A stretch of DNA of 63,920 nucleotides from Gamarada debralockiae (GCA_002803225.1 NXFV01000360.1:1-63920), one strand, 5' to 3'. Shown: positions 10,797 through 23,598, counted from the first letter of the stretch. Notes: generated from the letters alone by a model not told the origin. Numbers and translations are program-made.

Positions 10797-12895
10797 CGGA
10801 GGTCGCGGTCAAAAGTCATGAGAATTCTCACCTAATTTTCAAGGTACCCTGTAAGCTCCCGTAAGCTCCCTGTAAGCTCCCCTGTAGACGCAATGCACTG
10901 TGTTTTAGCGAGCACACCTAGTAGGGTTCCCCTGTAGCCCCTGTAAGTTAGAGGCGTATCACATATTCATAGGCTCTCAGGGCCTGTAGTTACAAGCCTG
11001 ATTAGGGGCCAAGGACCCTCTTTTTTTAAGGGTATTCTTATGACCCTCTAGAGCTCTACACTCTCTTCCTTTTAGCTTTAACTTTTGTGTTCCTTACTTG
11101 ATCCATTATCATGGATTTCGACGCTCTCTTAGGGATTGATGAATATAGGGATTTAGACTCTGATTATCCCTTTGATTTTGACTACGATTCAGATGATGGA
11201 CCTAATTTATTTGAACCTCTTGATTTATCAGCACCCCCTTCTCCCAATTTGCAAGCTTCTCTTTATAATAAGCCTCCTTCTCCAGCTCCTCCACTACCTA
11301 AACCTCCTCTACCAAAGCCTCCTCCTCCGCCAATTCGTCCTGGCGATAATCCTCCTCTCCCGCCTAAGCAGACGCACCACACAGTCGGAGCTAGAATGCA
11401 AGCTCTAACCCTTTTTCAATATGGAGGGAAAGATGAAATGGAGATAAGCTATGGATGTACGAAAAGATCTTCGCCTATACTAGTGTAGCACAATCATCGA
11501 TCTATAAGATTAGAGTAAAGGCAATCTCACGAGAATAGACTGTTGAGAAGGTTCTCGTGACTTGGCACGTAGATGATACTCCACGACCTAGGAGACCTCT
11601 TGTTTCTACTGCTCTTGCTCAGTTTATTGTTGAAACTATGACTAAGAATAGTACAACACGTGGATGGTCATGTGCTCGAATTGCATCTAAAGTTTCTGGA
11701 ACTCTTGGCTAGCAAGTAGTCTTTGCTAGTACAGTCTATAGAACCTTATTTACAGAGGGCTATGGAGTTTTCAAGAGAACTGTTAAGCCAGGCTTGACAG
11801 AAGAGCAAAAGAAGGCTCGTTTGAAGTGGTGCTTAGACTATAGGAATGTGGACTAGAAATATGTCATTTTTTAGATAAAACCAGTGTTGTCTTAGGAGGT
11901 GTAAGAGGGAGAAGACGCGTATGGAGGAAGAAAGAGGAGACATATTACCCGCAAGTAGTAACTCGAAGATGGAAGGGCCACTCAGAGTTCATGTGGTAGA
12001 GCTGCTTTTTATAGTATGAGAAGGGTCTTTATCATATTTGGGTTGCCGAAACTCTAGCTGAAAAGAAGGTAATGCACGCGGATTTAGCTGCAAGAAACGC
12101 AGCCAATTATGAGGCTCATAAGACAAAATGGGAGTCGATGAATATTATTCAGCAGTTACGTGCTACTCGAAAGCAGCCAGGGGTAAACGCTTAGTTTAGG
12201 CACACAGAGGACAATGGGGCATTTGTTGTGAAGGAAGGAAGGGGAGGGATCAACTGGTATTGATACCAAGAGAAGGTCCTTCAGCCAAAGCTACTCCCTT
12301 TTGCTCAAAAGCTTAAGAGTCTTTTCAGAAAGATCTTGATCCAAGAGGATAACGCTCCAGCGCATTTCAACCGCTACTCTGGCGATGTGTTTAAAGTCTT
12401 TGATATTGAGAGGCTCTTTGGCCAGCCAATTCACCTAGGTGAATGTGAATGACTTGAATGCCATTGAACCCACTTGGTTCTAGATGAAGAAAGAGACTTA
12501 CAAAGAAGGGTCCACTCACGTCAGAAGTCAAGCTAAGAGGCGTGGATCAAGTGTTGGAAGGACATGCCACAGGAGCTAATCCAGGCTTGGATTGAGAGGA
12601 TTCCTACCTATATTGAGGAGATAATTGATTGCGAAGGAGATAATTGTACAAGGAAAGCCGAAAGAAGGGGCAGTCAAAGAAGAGAATCCATTAATATAAT
12701 ATATCTTGAAAACTAAGCTTGAACTAACTAGTTAGAACCCTATGGCTAGGTTACAGGGAGCTTACAGGGAGCCTACAGGGGCTTGCAGGGAGCATGTGGG
12801 GCGATCGGGGGCTTACAGGGTCTATTTATAGGGAGCTTACAGGGTACCCTAGAATTTGGGCGGAAATTCTCATGACTTTTTGACCGCGACCTCCG
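10797..12895 (+). mobile_element. Decayed Tc1/mariner element, full length, TA-flanked
   Basis: A 2,099-bp element flanked by TA at 10795-10796 and 12896-12897. Its ends begin CGGAGGTCGCGGTCAAAA and form imperfect inverted repeats of about 64 bp, running into short GTAAGCTCCC-type subrepeats. The transposase reads on the plus strand. The open start at 11111 (MDFDALLGIDEYRD) has an acidic, then a proline-rich N-terminal region. HTH-like and catalytic blocks follow, including TSVVLGGVRGRRRVWR near 11890-11930 and the second-Asp motif EDNAPAH at about 12350. The C-terminal block WIKCWKDMPQELIQAWIERI lies near 12545-12600. Many TAG codons replace Trp or Gln, and the first catalytic Asp region is broken by a frameshift. 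It is inactive. Confidence 0.9.
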
Positions 12896-14269
12896 TAGCC
12901 GCCCTGAGTCAGCCTAGATCAGCCGTACTTATCCTACCGCACAATACCCGTCTAGTCACCAATCCTACTGTACATTAAGACTGACAACCAAAACTTTCAA
13001 ATTAAAGTCAGGTTCAGGTCGAGGAATAATATCGTAGCTAAAGCGTCCAGATACACAAAGGGAGCAAACTGCTCTTGACGACCTTCGATCTCCAAAGGCC
13101 AAAGAGGGCATCATAAATATATGAACTCGATCGACGATACTAACAAAAATGCTTTGCTGCCCTATGTTTTGCATCTATTGCGCCTTTTTCACGATGTATT
13201 ACGTGAGATAGGAATTTCGGAGCTAAGTAGGTATACTGTACTAGTAAGCGGACCAAAGTTACTAACCATAGGCGTCAAATTCATCTAGTCATAATAGTAC
13301 TAGCGTTTTTAAAATGTGGGGCTAAAATAAAATCATAAAGTGTCCAGGACTGAGGCCGATTTCGAACGGCACTATAACTGATTCATGGGTTAAAGCTAAT
13401 GCCTTTCCGTCAAAACATCCATCTTTCAGAAATCTGCTTTGTCCACAATTTCCTTCTGAAAGAGCCTAAGTAAGGCCTTTTGGATGCCCGTTTAGGTACA
13501 GTACCAACGAAGATCGTGAAATAAATTTCTCTTTCGTTTTCAAAGAACCATGTGAATTTAAAGTTCGTTGCCATGAAGTTGACTTCATTGCCGTATTTCC
13601 AGCGTTCTCTTCCACCGGACGTCGCTCTTGAACGTCGATTATACTCTGAGATCCTCCGGACCAGCGATTCTGTTTTTATCCAACTATAAATCTACAGATG
13701 CATTAAACAGCCGTCGAAATGGTTTTGGCGGTAGCATGGTTCCTTTCGTAGACAATGGCCCGCAATCCCAGTCGACACTTGGCTAGCCAGTGAAGGACTG
13801 GACGCAACGCCTCGGAAAAGGGTGAAAGGAATAAAATTCTTAGATAAGGCTGGTTCGGCATTGCGGGGCTCTGGGAATACAAAGGAGATCCTGCACGCGC
13901 ACTGTCGATTACTCAGGTGGTGGTAAAGCAAGGGGAAGATGCAGATCAAGGCCCCGACAGGAATATCGTAAGTCAAAATGGGGAACGCAGATTTTCCTAC
14001 ATGAATTTGGCTGTATTTCTAGAGTAGTAACTCTTTAAACCTGTTTAGAAACAAATCCTCTAAACCCCTTCTGAATAAAGCTATTGCTGAATCGCCTGCG
14101 GTATAGTGGGGTGGAAAGACTCCATATGACAGAGGAGTCATTCTGAAGAAATTGTCGAAAATCTCCACGAATCATATCATTAAACAGTATGGGGTTGGGG
14201 ATACCTTCATGGATATGGGTCTGGTAGTAAGGATATTTTGGAGTACTGCCCTGGTGGGGATCTGGTTCA
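12896..14269. other. Gene-free stretch between transposon and kinase relic
   Basis: No intact gene. An open minus-strand frame at 13692-13976 is unrecognised. The right part (from about 14000) may contain eroded N-terminal sequence of the kinase relic that follows. Confidence 0.4.
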
Positions 14270-15210
14270 ATTCATTGCCGTAGAGGACGAGGAACCAAAA
14301 AGCAATCTGGATGAAACGGACCTCTGGGCGTTTTTCAACTGTTTAGCCATTGGAGTGACGGCCATACACCGCGGGATGGAAATTCCAACCGAGTCAGCAT
14401 AGCCAGGTCAGAACGTTACCACCGAGACTTGTCATTGCGATATCAAACTAGACAATCGCAACTATGCCCTCCCCCCACCACAGAGGGTGAGTACTAACGA
14501 ACTTCTAAGTTTTCTTTTGGTATCGAGGTGAGCACCATCTTCGACTGCCTATATGCAGGATTTGTTCATTGGACTATATATGCCGTACATCATTGACTAG
14601 CTGGTAATTCAGATTGCAGATTTTGGTGGAGCGTTTGAAGTAGAAGCGTACACTAATCAGACTGATGAATATGGCGGAACATATGCAATGCGAGGCAACT
14701 TTCCACTAGCCTGCCGGTACGTCTACTCAAGTCCGGTGAGCTCTTTATTTTGATGGTTTGCAACTTACTTTGTGGGAAAGGAGACAATCTCCATGTCAGA
14801 GAATGCGACATCCCTTCCGACACATACCAATACAGCATCCCAGAAAGGGAGCATGTTCCAATATCTGGCAAGTGGGCGCAGTTATGAACTTCCTCTTGGT
14901 GGGAAAGAACCTGCACTTCAACGCTGATGAGGTCCCCCATCCGAATATCTACCCTCAATGATTCGCTCAGAAAAGGATGAAATCACAGCATTGGCCTCGA
15001 TACTGAGGATATGCGGCAGCGATTCTCTGAAGATCTTCGTCCTCTGATCATGCTATGCATGATTCGAGAGGCTGAGTTTCGACCACATTCAAAATATCCC
15101 GCAATCCGGATGCTGAAGGTCTCAGGAACGCCACCGCCGTTGCGAGAAATATGTCCGATCTTCCTCAACGAATTGCATCGATACCGATGGTTGGGCCCGT
15201 AAGCATAACA
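14270..15210 (+). pseudogene. Protein-kinase-like gene relic
   Basis: Kinase subdomains occur in the correct order on the plus strand. Subdomain VIa is DLWAFFNCLAIGVTAIHRGM at about 14310-14370. The catalytic loop is HCDIKLDN at 14433-14456, keeping the catalytic Asp, Lys and Asn. An apparent intron starts GTGAGT after this. The DFG-type motif IADFGGAFEVEAY lies at 14613-14650. An activation-segment part TYAMRGNFPLACRYVYSSP follows. A second intron-like gap precedes IWQVGAVMNFLLVGKNL, read near 14850-14910, and YSEDLRPLI-like sequence near 15015-15050. The parts lie in different frames with stops between them, and no start, glycine loop or VAIK lysine was found, so this is a decayed gene. It resembles the atypical fungal kinases that carry a DFGG-type motif. 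Confidence 0.65.
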
Positions 15211-16086
15211 GGGCTCTTTGTCTCCAACACCCCATTCGGACTTCGCTGGCACTCTGTTTCATCTCCTGTGCCCGTTTACTCTAAATAATTTCCATATTGA
15301 AAAATTTCCCTCTCTTTGCTCTTGAAACAAGCTCAAGTAGGAAATTACTGACTCCCCCCGTTATGTAGAGACAGCCTGAGCCGCCTACAGCTTGGGATAT
15401 TAATACCAACCAGTACGACCTCGCAGAGGGATGTTCCGAATATTTCAATGCCGAGTACGGATACTGAAGCAGTTGGCTGATTATATGAGATGGAGTCCTT
15501 TCACCATGCCCCCGAGATCTAGTACGATGACTTCAAATCCGCCTATGGGTACTCCGTCCTCTGGGCAAGGCAGTATGCATGCTTCGCTGGGAAGTTGGAA
15601 TAAGCTTGGTTCCTTTTTCAAACGATCACCCGGTCGATGAGAGTTGGGAACTCGCGGTTAAGGATCGCCTCGCAGATGTGGGCGTCCTTCGGCCCATATT
15701 GTCCAGCATCTGCCTAGATTATCCGAGATCAATTGTATCTGTCTGGACTCTAGAGGTACTACGTGGGCCGTTCTGTTTAATCGATGGCATCGCCATCAAG
15801 GCAATAGTGAGGAGACAGTAGCTTGGCTCTGTATCGATCCATACCTGTAGATTGTGCTTTCATACAGTCAGGCAAGCGTCATGTTGCAAAGCGAAGAGCC
15901 TCGTCAAATTGAGAAACATCTCCACATTGGCAGCGAGAACCTGAGATGACGGGTGCCTTCGTGGTAGTGAGCCGAGTTCATGGTGCCAGAAGATGGAGAA
16001 CTGATAAGAATTACATGGTGGACACGGATTGATTGAGTACAACAAATGATATCTAATGGAAGACCAAACTCGACGCAAGTCATCAA
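15211..16086. other. Degenerate coding-like stretch, unassigned
   Basis: From about 15370 to 15800 the plus strand shows coding-like runs broken by stops (for example YDDFKSAYGYSVLWARQY near 15520-15575). They may be the C-terminal part of the kinase relic or another dead gene. Not identified. Confidence 0.3.
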
Positions 16087-18549
16087 TCACGAATTTCGTG
16101 ATTCGTAAGATCGTAAGATGTAAATCTGTCGGTCATCTTCGTAAGCCAGCCACTTGCGTATATCTATCTTCTCCCTCTGACCACTGATCGATATGAAAGG
16201 GTCGAAATCAACACCTGGAACCAGTCGGATCTGTCCATCGCCATTCCAACTTCCAGGTATCAACTTCTGTCTAAACGCCAAGTTCGCATCTCGAATTAGT
16301 TTTGCCAGCTCCCAATAATAAGATACGCCCGTATAGAGAGTATATTGCACTGTCAAGTTCCTCATATCTTCTTCTAGGATATCCAAAAGGTGCCCCTCAA
16401 TCAGGTCTAGAGCGAATCGCTTTCGCTGAGAAGCCTGGGTTTGGTATTCCATTTTCCCATCCAAAAGTTCCGGGATGCCTGCGTAGAGTTCTCTATCAAA
16501 TAGATCACCTATGACGTCTCGTGTCCAACCTGCTTGTACCAGGACATCTGCGAAGAAGTCCCACATATCGAGTCGCAGAACATGCTGAATTGTTGAACGA
16601 AAGACGCAATCAATAGTGGTTGTACGAAACACCTTTGGACACAACATTTGGTCTGGGTCTTCCATGCCATATTCTCGTAGACCTTGTTGAACGAGAAAAC
16701 ATAACCGACTTTTGCAGCAGTCCACCAGAGCTGAATTGTCTGATCTGTAAGCGATTTCGAAAAGGCCGAGTATTATCTCAGAATCCCCAGCAAAAATCCT
16801 CTGTCTTGTAAGGAACAATCTGTACCTGTCTCCTCGCCCGATCGCGGCCTTCATGTTCCTGCCCTCCGTGTCTGCGAGCATCAAGCGATCGTTTTCCCAG
16901 AGCTCTTGCGACTCGAACGTGTAAATGTCATGGTAGGTTTGTTCCAGGAGTAATTTTGATATCGGAAACTCCATTTTGTCAAGGGTGATGTACAAATAAA
17001 TGAAACGTGGAATGGTGTCTTCGAATGGGCTCTCTTTGCTTTGGAGTAGAACTTTTCGAACTACGTCGATCAAAGCTAAAGCTGTACTGCTATTGGCCCT
17101 CATTATTAATAACATGAGCCCCACACTGAAGTCTTTGTAATTGAAGATCTGCGGGTTGTCGTAGAATAGCGGAAGGAGATGCTTGAGGAGATCAACTCCC
17201 TGGGCAATCCTGGCGACGTCTTCGTCTTTCGAAAGCTGAACCAATGCCATAAAAATCACATTGATGATTGACACATCGCCCCAGGTTTCATCTCTATAAA
17301 GATCAAATGGCGATGCGGACTTGGTCTGAAGAAGCTCCTGGACTCGGTGTAGATCGAGGCCACGGCACGCCTTAAAGATGGGCGCATCTTTCGGGAGGAT
17401 GTTGTATGTCCGTAATTGCATATCAAATCTATTAGAACATGGGTACGGCGGCCTCTGATATTGAAAGACAACTTTTCGTTGGAAAAATGGAACACGAAAA
17501 TATGCGTGAATAGATTTTCGTGCAATACCAGTAGCAGAGGCTTCCGCAGCCGAGTCTTCGTTTTCATGGTCAAAAGACCCTGATACTCCCTCTTCTGTTT
17601 TCATGTTGATTCTCACTAACCAGAAGTTCAGACGTTGACTGGACGCTATCCGCCATGTTCGAGTGGTAGAGTTCTTTTTCCAGAGTTCTTCCGCGTGGTT
17701 CGTCCTAGGGTTGTGTGGAACCCGTTGCGCCTCAGAAGTGGAATGTTCGCGGCAAAACGATTGCTCAACAACGCCAGGTGTTCTACTGTTCTGGCATGCG
17801 AGGCTCGAATCATCATCCCCCCAGCCTGCCATAGGGTCCTGATGTGAAGCGGGTGTGGTGGTTGCTTCTGCAGTTAGTTGGAACTGTTTGAGATTCTTGG
17901 ATATACCCAGAAGACCGTCGTTGAACTCCCTGTTCAATTGTTCAACCTGCCTGGTGAGAATAATTCCTTGGCCGTGGATGTGGTTCACGATTGTATTCGT
18001 CGCCGCCAAAGATTCGCTGGTTTCTTGGAGGTGCTTGCGTTGGCCGAGGAGAAAAGACCTATGGCCAGGTCAGTAAAATTGTCAAATAATCATTGGCCTC
18101 GCAGTCTCTTACTGTGTAAAGTTGGATTGTACAACTAGGAGTTGTCCCTTTGCTCGCTCCAGACGCCTCATGTAATCGCCCAGCGCCTTCTTCCTCGACG
18201 CAACTTTCAGTCGTTTCCACCAGAGACTCTTGTCTTGCCCTGCTGTCCCCGCATGCTGTGCAAACCTTTCCCCAATCTCCTTCACAACCCGGTCGCATCG
18301 CTCGAGAGTTCGTTTGAAGTTTGAGGTGTCAATCGATGTACACGTTTGACTCGATCGTTGGAGAAGCTTTTCCGTGTCGTTGGCGACAATTGAGAAGAGC
18401 TCGAGCTCGTCCAAAAGATCAAGGACTTCCGCCGGTGCATCGCGCACGTCGTCGAAGAATTGTCGGATGAATAAACCTCCTTGAAGGACTTGACCGGCGA
18501 GCCCGACGAGGCCTGCGATGCTGGCTGCTAGTCCAACAGCCTCGGCCAT
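16087..18549 (-). CDS. HeLo-like N-terminal domain / ankyrin-type protein
   Basis: Two exons (18113-18549 and 16087-18058, 54-bp GT-AG intron) give an 802-residue protein; the join closes the frame in QSNFTQ-SFLLGQRKHLQE. Residues 1-146 (start MAEAVGLAASIAGLVGLAGQ) form an all-helical domain. It is of the type found at the N terminus of fungal STAND and ankyrin proteins (HeLo/SesA-like, or the fungal N-terminal domain named after azaphilone cluster protein L). HeLo-like domains in characterised proteins insert into membranes and kill cells, but that is family knowledge, not shown here. The remainder has one ankyrin-like start (DAPIFKACRGLDLHRVQELL) and otherwise unfamiliar helical sequence; no P-loop is visible. 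It lies 5.6 kb from the HET-domain gene, on the same strand. Confidence 0.7.
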
Positions 18550-19245
18550 ATTGTCGTTATGCTTTCGTTCGGATCATTCTCAGCATTAGGAATTAGGTCG
18601 GCGGTCTTTCCGTGGGATGATGGGTGCCTTGGAAATCTGAGAAGATTTGGTGAGGCTTCATCTTGGTGGCGTTGTTTGGAAGTACTGGTTGTTGGATGCT
18701 TTAACGTTGCACAAGGCTGTCCCAGCGCCTCAAGAAAGCACAGCCCCACACCTCAACTCCTGAAAACTTTAGACCTTAGGCTGCTGTCAAACCCCCTGAC
18801 TTTTCCAAACCCATGGTAGCTGGCCTTACGATCAGTTGCGGACAGTTCAGCGGATTCGTAAATTTTCCGCCTTTCTTACATCTTTGACGACTTAGTGGTA
18901 ATCCCAGGATCCAGCTTGCGATCGGTGTGAATCCATTTCTGCCTCATCTTACCTAAGATCACAGGTTGGTTCTAGTGGGCTGCCAACCCCTGATCATCAT
19001 TGGCCAAGCCACTGCGCCAAAAATGGATGTCACTAGACCAGGTCATTCAGCCTTCACGACTAGGCGTGTGCTGAGACACCCTCACCCCAACTACCCCAGT
19101 AATGGCTTCCAGGCACCGTGCGTAACTCTTTTTCGCCATACATTTAGATCGCAATTGCCCTCCTAGATTCGCATTCCTTCATCAATGTCGTCTTAATCTT
19201 TAATTCGTGTCCATAATTGCTTTCTATCAATTTTTCGTCGGCACA
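18550..19245. other. Divergent intergenic region
   Basis: Promoter-bearing space between the minus-strand HeLo-like gene and the plus-strand hydrolase-like gene. No TATA-like or repeated motif is claimed. Confidence 0.4.
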
Positions 19246-20924
19246 ATGTCTCACATCAAGTTCTACGGCTCGCAAGTCGGCGGAAAGATCGTTACGCCTC
19301 ACAGCTACACTGAGTCTCCTCTGGTCCTCCTTGGTCAAGATTTTTGGTCTGCGCTGAAATTATTGCTGTTTTCTCCTTTCATTGTCCGGCCCGTCAGACC
19401 TTTTGGCTCTGGCAAGTTGTGCGAATTATACCCCTCGGCTGCGAATCTATGGGACATTTTCTTACACGTAATCCTCCTTTTGATGCAGTTGCCTGTTATT
19501 GTCTCGATTTTCATACCCTTCTGGATCTTTTTACCTGTATGGGCGATTATTCTTGGAGCTTCGGTGTTCTGGGCTGTCAATCAGACAATTTGCTATATTT
19601 TAAATGGATCGAAGTTGCAGTACCAATCTGATCCGAAATATGCGACGCCCAAGGAAGAGCACAAGCATGAGCAATGGATCTTCTTGAATGGCGTTGCTGT
19701 TGGGTAAGTCAACTGACAACCTCGTACTCATGCTCGGAGCTGACATGAGCCCAGTCGACATTGGCTCAAAAGTAACGTCGACCGACTTGCTCTCACATTC
19801 GGACGTCCGGTCCTTGGCGTACACAACAAAACGTTCGTACCCAGCACCCCTCCAAACTTCTTCAACCCTTAACATCTCACAGTAATGGCATCGTCTTCGA
19901 CGTAATCCAATGTCTAATCCAACGAAACTTCAACTACGCCACCCAAGACATCCGCGACTGCTACAAGGTCGTCAAAGAAACGCTGTACAATTCCGAATTT
20001 TCCAAAGTAGTTTTCATCCTCCACAGCCAAGGCGGTATCGAAGGCGGAATGATCATCGACTGGCTCCTCCAAGAACTACCCCAGGATCTCCTTACCAAGC
20101 TCGAAGTCTATACTTTCGGAAACGCAGCCAATCATTTCAATAATCCACATCTACATCTCCTATCCCAACGTGCGGCGCTCTCACACCCAACTGCCGTCTC
20201 TACAACCAAAACGACTACTCAAGTGCATTACCATGACCCACTTGTCAACGGCGAGAATGGCGCTGTTCAGCTCCCCGCCCAACCAAACACCACGAGATCA
20301 TCTCGGCAAACTTCTTCCTCTGGCAAGACGATCCGCTACATCGAGCACTACGCCCACGCGTCGGACTTCGTGGCCCGTTGGGGCGTCTTGCACTTTGTCT
20401 GCAACTTCAGTCTCGCTCCTACCGCTCCGCGTTTCATGGGTCGCGTCTTCGAACGTCCAGGAAATGGCCATCAATTCAACCAGCACTACCTCGATAACAT
20501 GTTCCCCCTCAAAAAATCCATCACAACACACGGCGGTATCGGTGGTTCCGGTTTTGAAGGCGCTGCAGACAAAAGCGAATTCATGGATAGTATCGTTGAG
20601 TTGGGAAGGAATGGAGATATGTACAAAGATGAGCGCGAGGGTTTGGAGATGAGTTATTGTGGTGCGCAGGGTGAGCCGTTGAGTAGGAATGAGGAGGCGA
20701 CGTTGATTAGGGATATGAGTCCTGTCAGTCCGAGTAGTACGTTGAATGCGCTTAGGAGGGATTTTGCGAATGGGAGGGGTTTCACGAATGGGGACTTGAA
20801 TGAAAGTGAGAAGAAGATGAAGTTTACGGTCAAAGATTTGAGTCGGCTTTGGTTGTATCGGAATGGAGGCAGTCCTAAGTTGGATGAAGTTGATGTGGGG
20901 ATTGCGAGGATGGCTACTATTTAA
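19246..20924 (+). CDS. Membrane-anchored alpha/beta-hydrolase-like protein, uncharacterised
   Basis: Three exons (19246-19703, 19755-19832, 19883-20924) close into a 525-residue frame. The second intron has the less common donor GTTCGT. The start MSHIKFYGSQVGGK was chosen because it is the first ATG; the frame upstream has only a GTG. Residues ~75-115 hold two adjacent hydrophobic spans (ILLLMQLPVIVSIFIPFWIF and the following VWAIILGASVFWAV). The later part has VVFILHSQGGIEGG, which fits the nucleophile elbow of a lipase-like hydrolase with Ser in HSQGG. An Asp and His around HASDFVARWGVLHF could complete a triad. The C-terminal ~100 residues are Ser/Asn-rich. This resembles a family of fungal hypothetical proteins. 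Enzyme activity is an inference. Confidence 0.75.
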
Positions 20925-21216
20925 GCGTAATCTTTTCAATCAGTTTGCCATTACCATTGCCCCCAACTTATATACTTGTTAGAAGACGATATTCCCCATC
21001 ACTACTTCACGCTGTTCCACTCTTTGGGTCCTGGGTGTGTTCGGCGCGCTGTGCCGATGCTTGGCGTGATTAGTGGGGCAGTCCAACGACCATCTTCGGC
21101 GAAATCTCAACTTTCACCGAGGGATCATTTTACCTCCTCACGATTTTTCGCAGCCTTCCTGTCTTCCTGGGCGATTGAATTTGGTATGGAAGCCACGGTT
21201 TTCCATCCATCACCGA

Positions 21217-23598
21217 ATGGCTACCAAGCGATCATCGTCTGGGTTCACGGACGCTCCAGAGGAGGCATCACCATTGAAGCGTTCTAAGAAGAAAATCATT
21301 GCGTAAGTGGAGACCCAAATACATTGACAACTGCACCTGACCAAATATTCTTCTAGGTGTCGGAGATGTCATGCGCACAAGATCAAATGCTCCGGAGAAC
21401 AGCCCTGTGCCAAGTGCCAGCAAGCAGGTCTCGTCGATGAATGCAAGTACGAGGCACGTGACCGCAAAGTAACCGTCAATCAGAGGTAAGGCCATCGATG
21501 AACTGGTTTGATGGGCCTCAACTAGGTCGAGTGTATCATGGCTAATCCTCCGATTCTGCTAGTTACATCGACCAGCTTATATCAGAGAATCAACGACTGA
21601 GACAACAACTGACTTCCCCAGACAACGAATCCCCGGAGAATGATGGCCCTCCAAGGGTGCAAGAAGACATCGGGGAGACTGACCAAAGCAGCCGAAACCC
21701 TCTTATAGGGGACCGGGCTTGGTTCCATCCCTATGATGCCGCCGCCCTTCCGATCTATATCGGGGAAGCGGCCTGTACAGCCTTTGCAACACGCTTTCGC
21801 CGTTTTCTGACGGGTAATAACGCAGCCGCACACATCCCTCGAACGCAATATGTCCACGAAGCAGTGTTAACGGAAGCTGGTAAGGCCGAAGTCCCATGGC
21901 CTTCTCTTCCACAAGCACAACTACTAGTGAAAGTGGCGTTCAACCAAGTCGGTCGGCTCTACCACATGATGCTCCTGAAGTCAACAATGGGGGCACTGAA
22001 AGAACTATATCAAACGTCGAGATTTGATTGCTCAGTGAATACCTGCAAGTTCTTTGCTCTGTTTGCCTTTGGCGAGGTCTCCTCCATCAGATCTAGTTCT
22101 TCCACAGGGCAAAATATCCCAGGCATGGCATACTATGCTCGAGCACTCAACTTAATTCAAATCCTCCCCGAGAGGCCCACAATTACGCATATTGAGAGCT
22201 TGTTGCTCCTAGTAAGTCTGCTTTGTAGCTTTTCCCAGTATGATGTGTGCTAACAAACAAGTCACTATTTTCATATTTCCTTAACAGGCGACACTTCGCC
22301 ATCGTCTTGGTTGGCAACGCCCTGAGACTCGGTCTGACGATCGGACTCAATCATAACATCCCAGAGTCGCAACTAATCGATCCTGTTGAACGTCAGCACC
22401 GTGTTCGGATCTGGTGGACTATCTACATCTTCGATCGAATGTGGGGATCGAAGATGGGGATTCCCATGTCCATCTTGGACGAAGATATCCATGTTGATAT
22501 GCCGTCAGATACTTCTCCGCAGCAAGAGCATGATGAACAGTTCTCGGACACAGAGTATGTGGTTGCGAGTATCAATTTAGCACGGATCGCGGGAGAGACA
22601 ATTACAAAGATCTACAGTAGAAAGAAGTACAAGGAAACTTTTCTTCGGCGGGTCCAACAGTTGCTGAAAGCGTTGAAAACATGGGTTGAGACACTCCCAG
22701 AACATATCAGGCTGAATTCAGAAGACATTGGTCTGGCCCCTAAACATATCATCTCCTTGCACCTTTCCTTCAATCAGGTGAGTCTCCTTGCACCTTTCCT
22801 TCAATCAGGTGAGCAATGGATTTCTAGCTCTATTCAAAAATAGAACATAGAGCGCTGATCAGCTAGTGCATTATTCTGGCCACTCGACCAACGCTTCTCC
22901 ATGTCCTCACCGAGCTCAAAAAACGCGACAACGAGATATCTAGGGATGGTGATAACGATGCTGTCTCTCAAGCAGCTCTGACCTTAGCTGAAACTTGCAT
23001 CCATGCCGCCCAGCACTCTCATTCACTTATCATAGAGAGATGGGTCAGCGGTTCGCTTCCAATACTTGGTTATTTTTCCGCCCAATATCTGTTCTCTTCA
23101 GCCCTTGTCCTCGCCATGTCAAGCATCATATCCTCCGAGAATGCGACCAGCGATACAGAGGCTTTCGAGACTGCTGTTCAAGTGCTCCAGTGCATGAGCG
23201 ACAATGGAAATTTCGCCGCTGCAGAATTCTTCCAAAACCTGAAAGAGGTCAAGCAGTGCCTCAGGATCTACCAGGATGGAAATGACAGGCCTCATGGAAG
23301 TGGTGGCGATAGCCTCACAAGCGTCACCAGTGCGGGTACCGACTTTATAGCAGAATCTGTGCCGGTTTCTCAAACCATGGAAAATACAAACTTTCCGACA
23401 GCTCTAGGAAGTGGCATCAACCGGTCAGTGAGAAATGCGTCTGGAGGTTTTACGGCCGAAATGGCTTTCTTGGAACCGACAATGCAAGCCTTCTTGGAGC
23501 AGTCAGATGTTGACCTGGGTGTTTTGAACCCAGTGGATTTGTCAACAGATGACGCCAGTTCATTGTACTTTTGGTCTACTCCACAGTGGAACGGCTAG
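21217..23598 (+). CDS. Zn2Cys6 fungal transcription factor
   Basis: Five exons (21217-21302, 21357-21485, 21563-22211, 22262-22777, 22867-23598) give 703 residues. The start is MATKRSSSGFTDAPEEA. The zinc cluster begins at residue ~30 with CRRCHAHKIKCSGEQPCAKC: spacing C-x2-C-x6-C-x5-C-x2-C-x8-C, a canonical binuclear cluster. A short coiled-coil linker follows (YIDQLISENQRLRQQL). The fungal-specific transcription factor domain has its usual core (LNRRHFAIVLVGNALRLGLT, then HRVRIWWTIYIFDRMWGSKM). The fourth intron's donor region is tandemly duplicated. The gene runs tail-to-tail into an MFS exporter gene 153 bp away, a common arrangement for a local regulator. The target is inferred only. Confidence 0.93.
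22752..22813 (+). repeat. 31-bp tandem duplication across an exon-intron junction
   Basis: Two identical 31-bp units (22752-22782 and 22783-22813) each contain the end of exon 4 (TTCAATCAG) and the splice donor GTGAG. Only the first donor (intron from 22778) keeps the frame to the next exon (FNQ-CIILATRP). Using the second adds 31 nt and shifts the frame. Confidence 0.95.

Noticed and set aside
10840..10960. CRISPR-like or tandem GTAAGCTCCC repeats
   Set aside because: These are subterminal repeats of the Tc1/mariner element, irregular and mirrored at its other end; CRISPR is not expected in a fungus.
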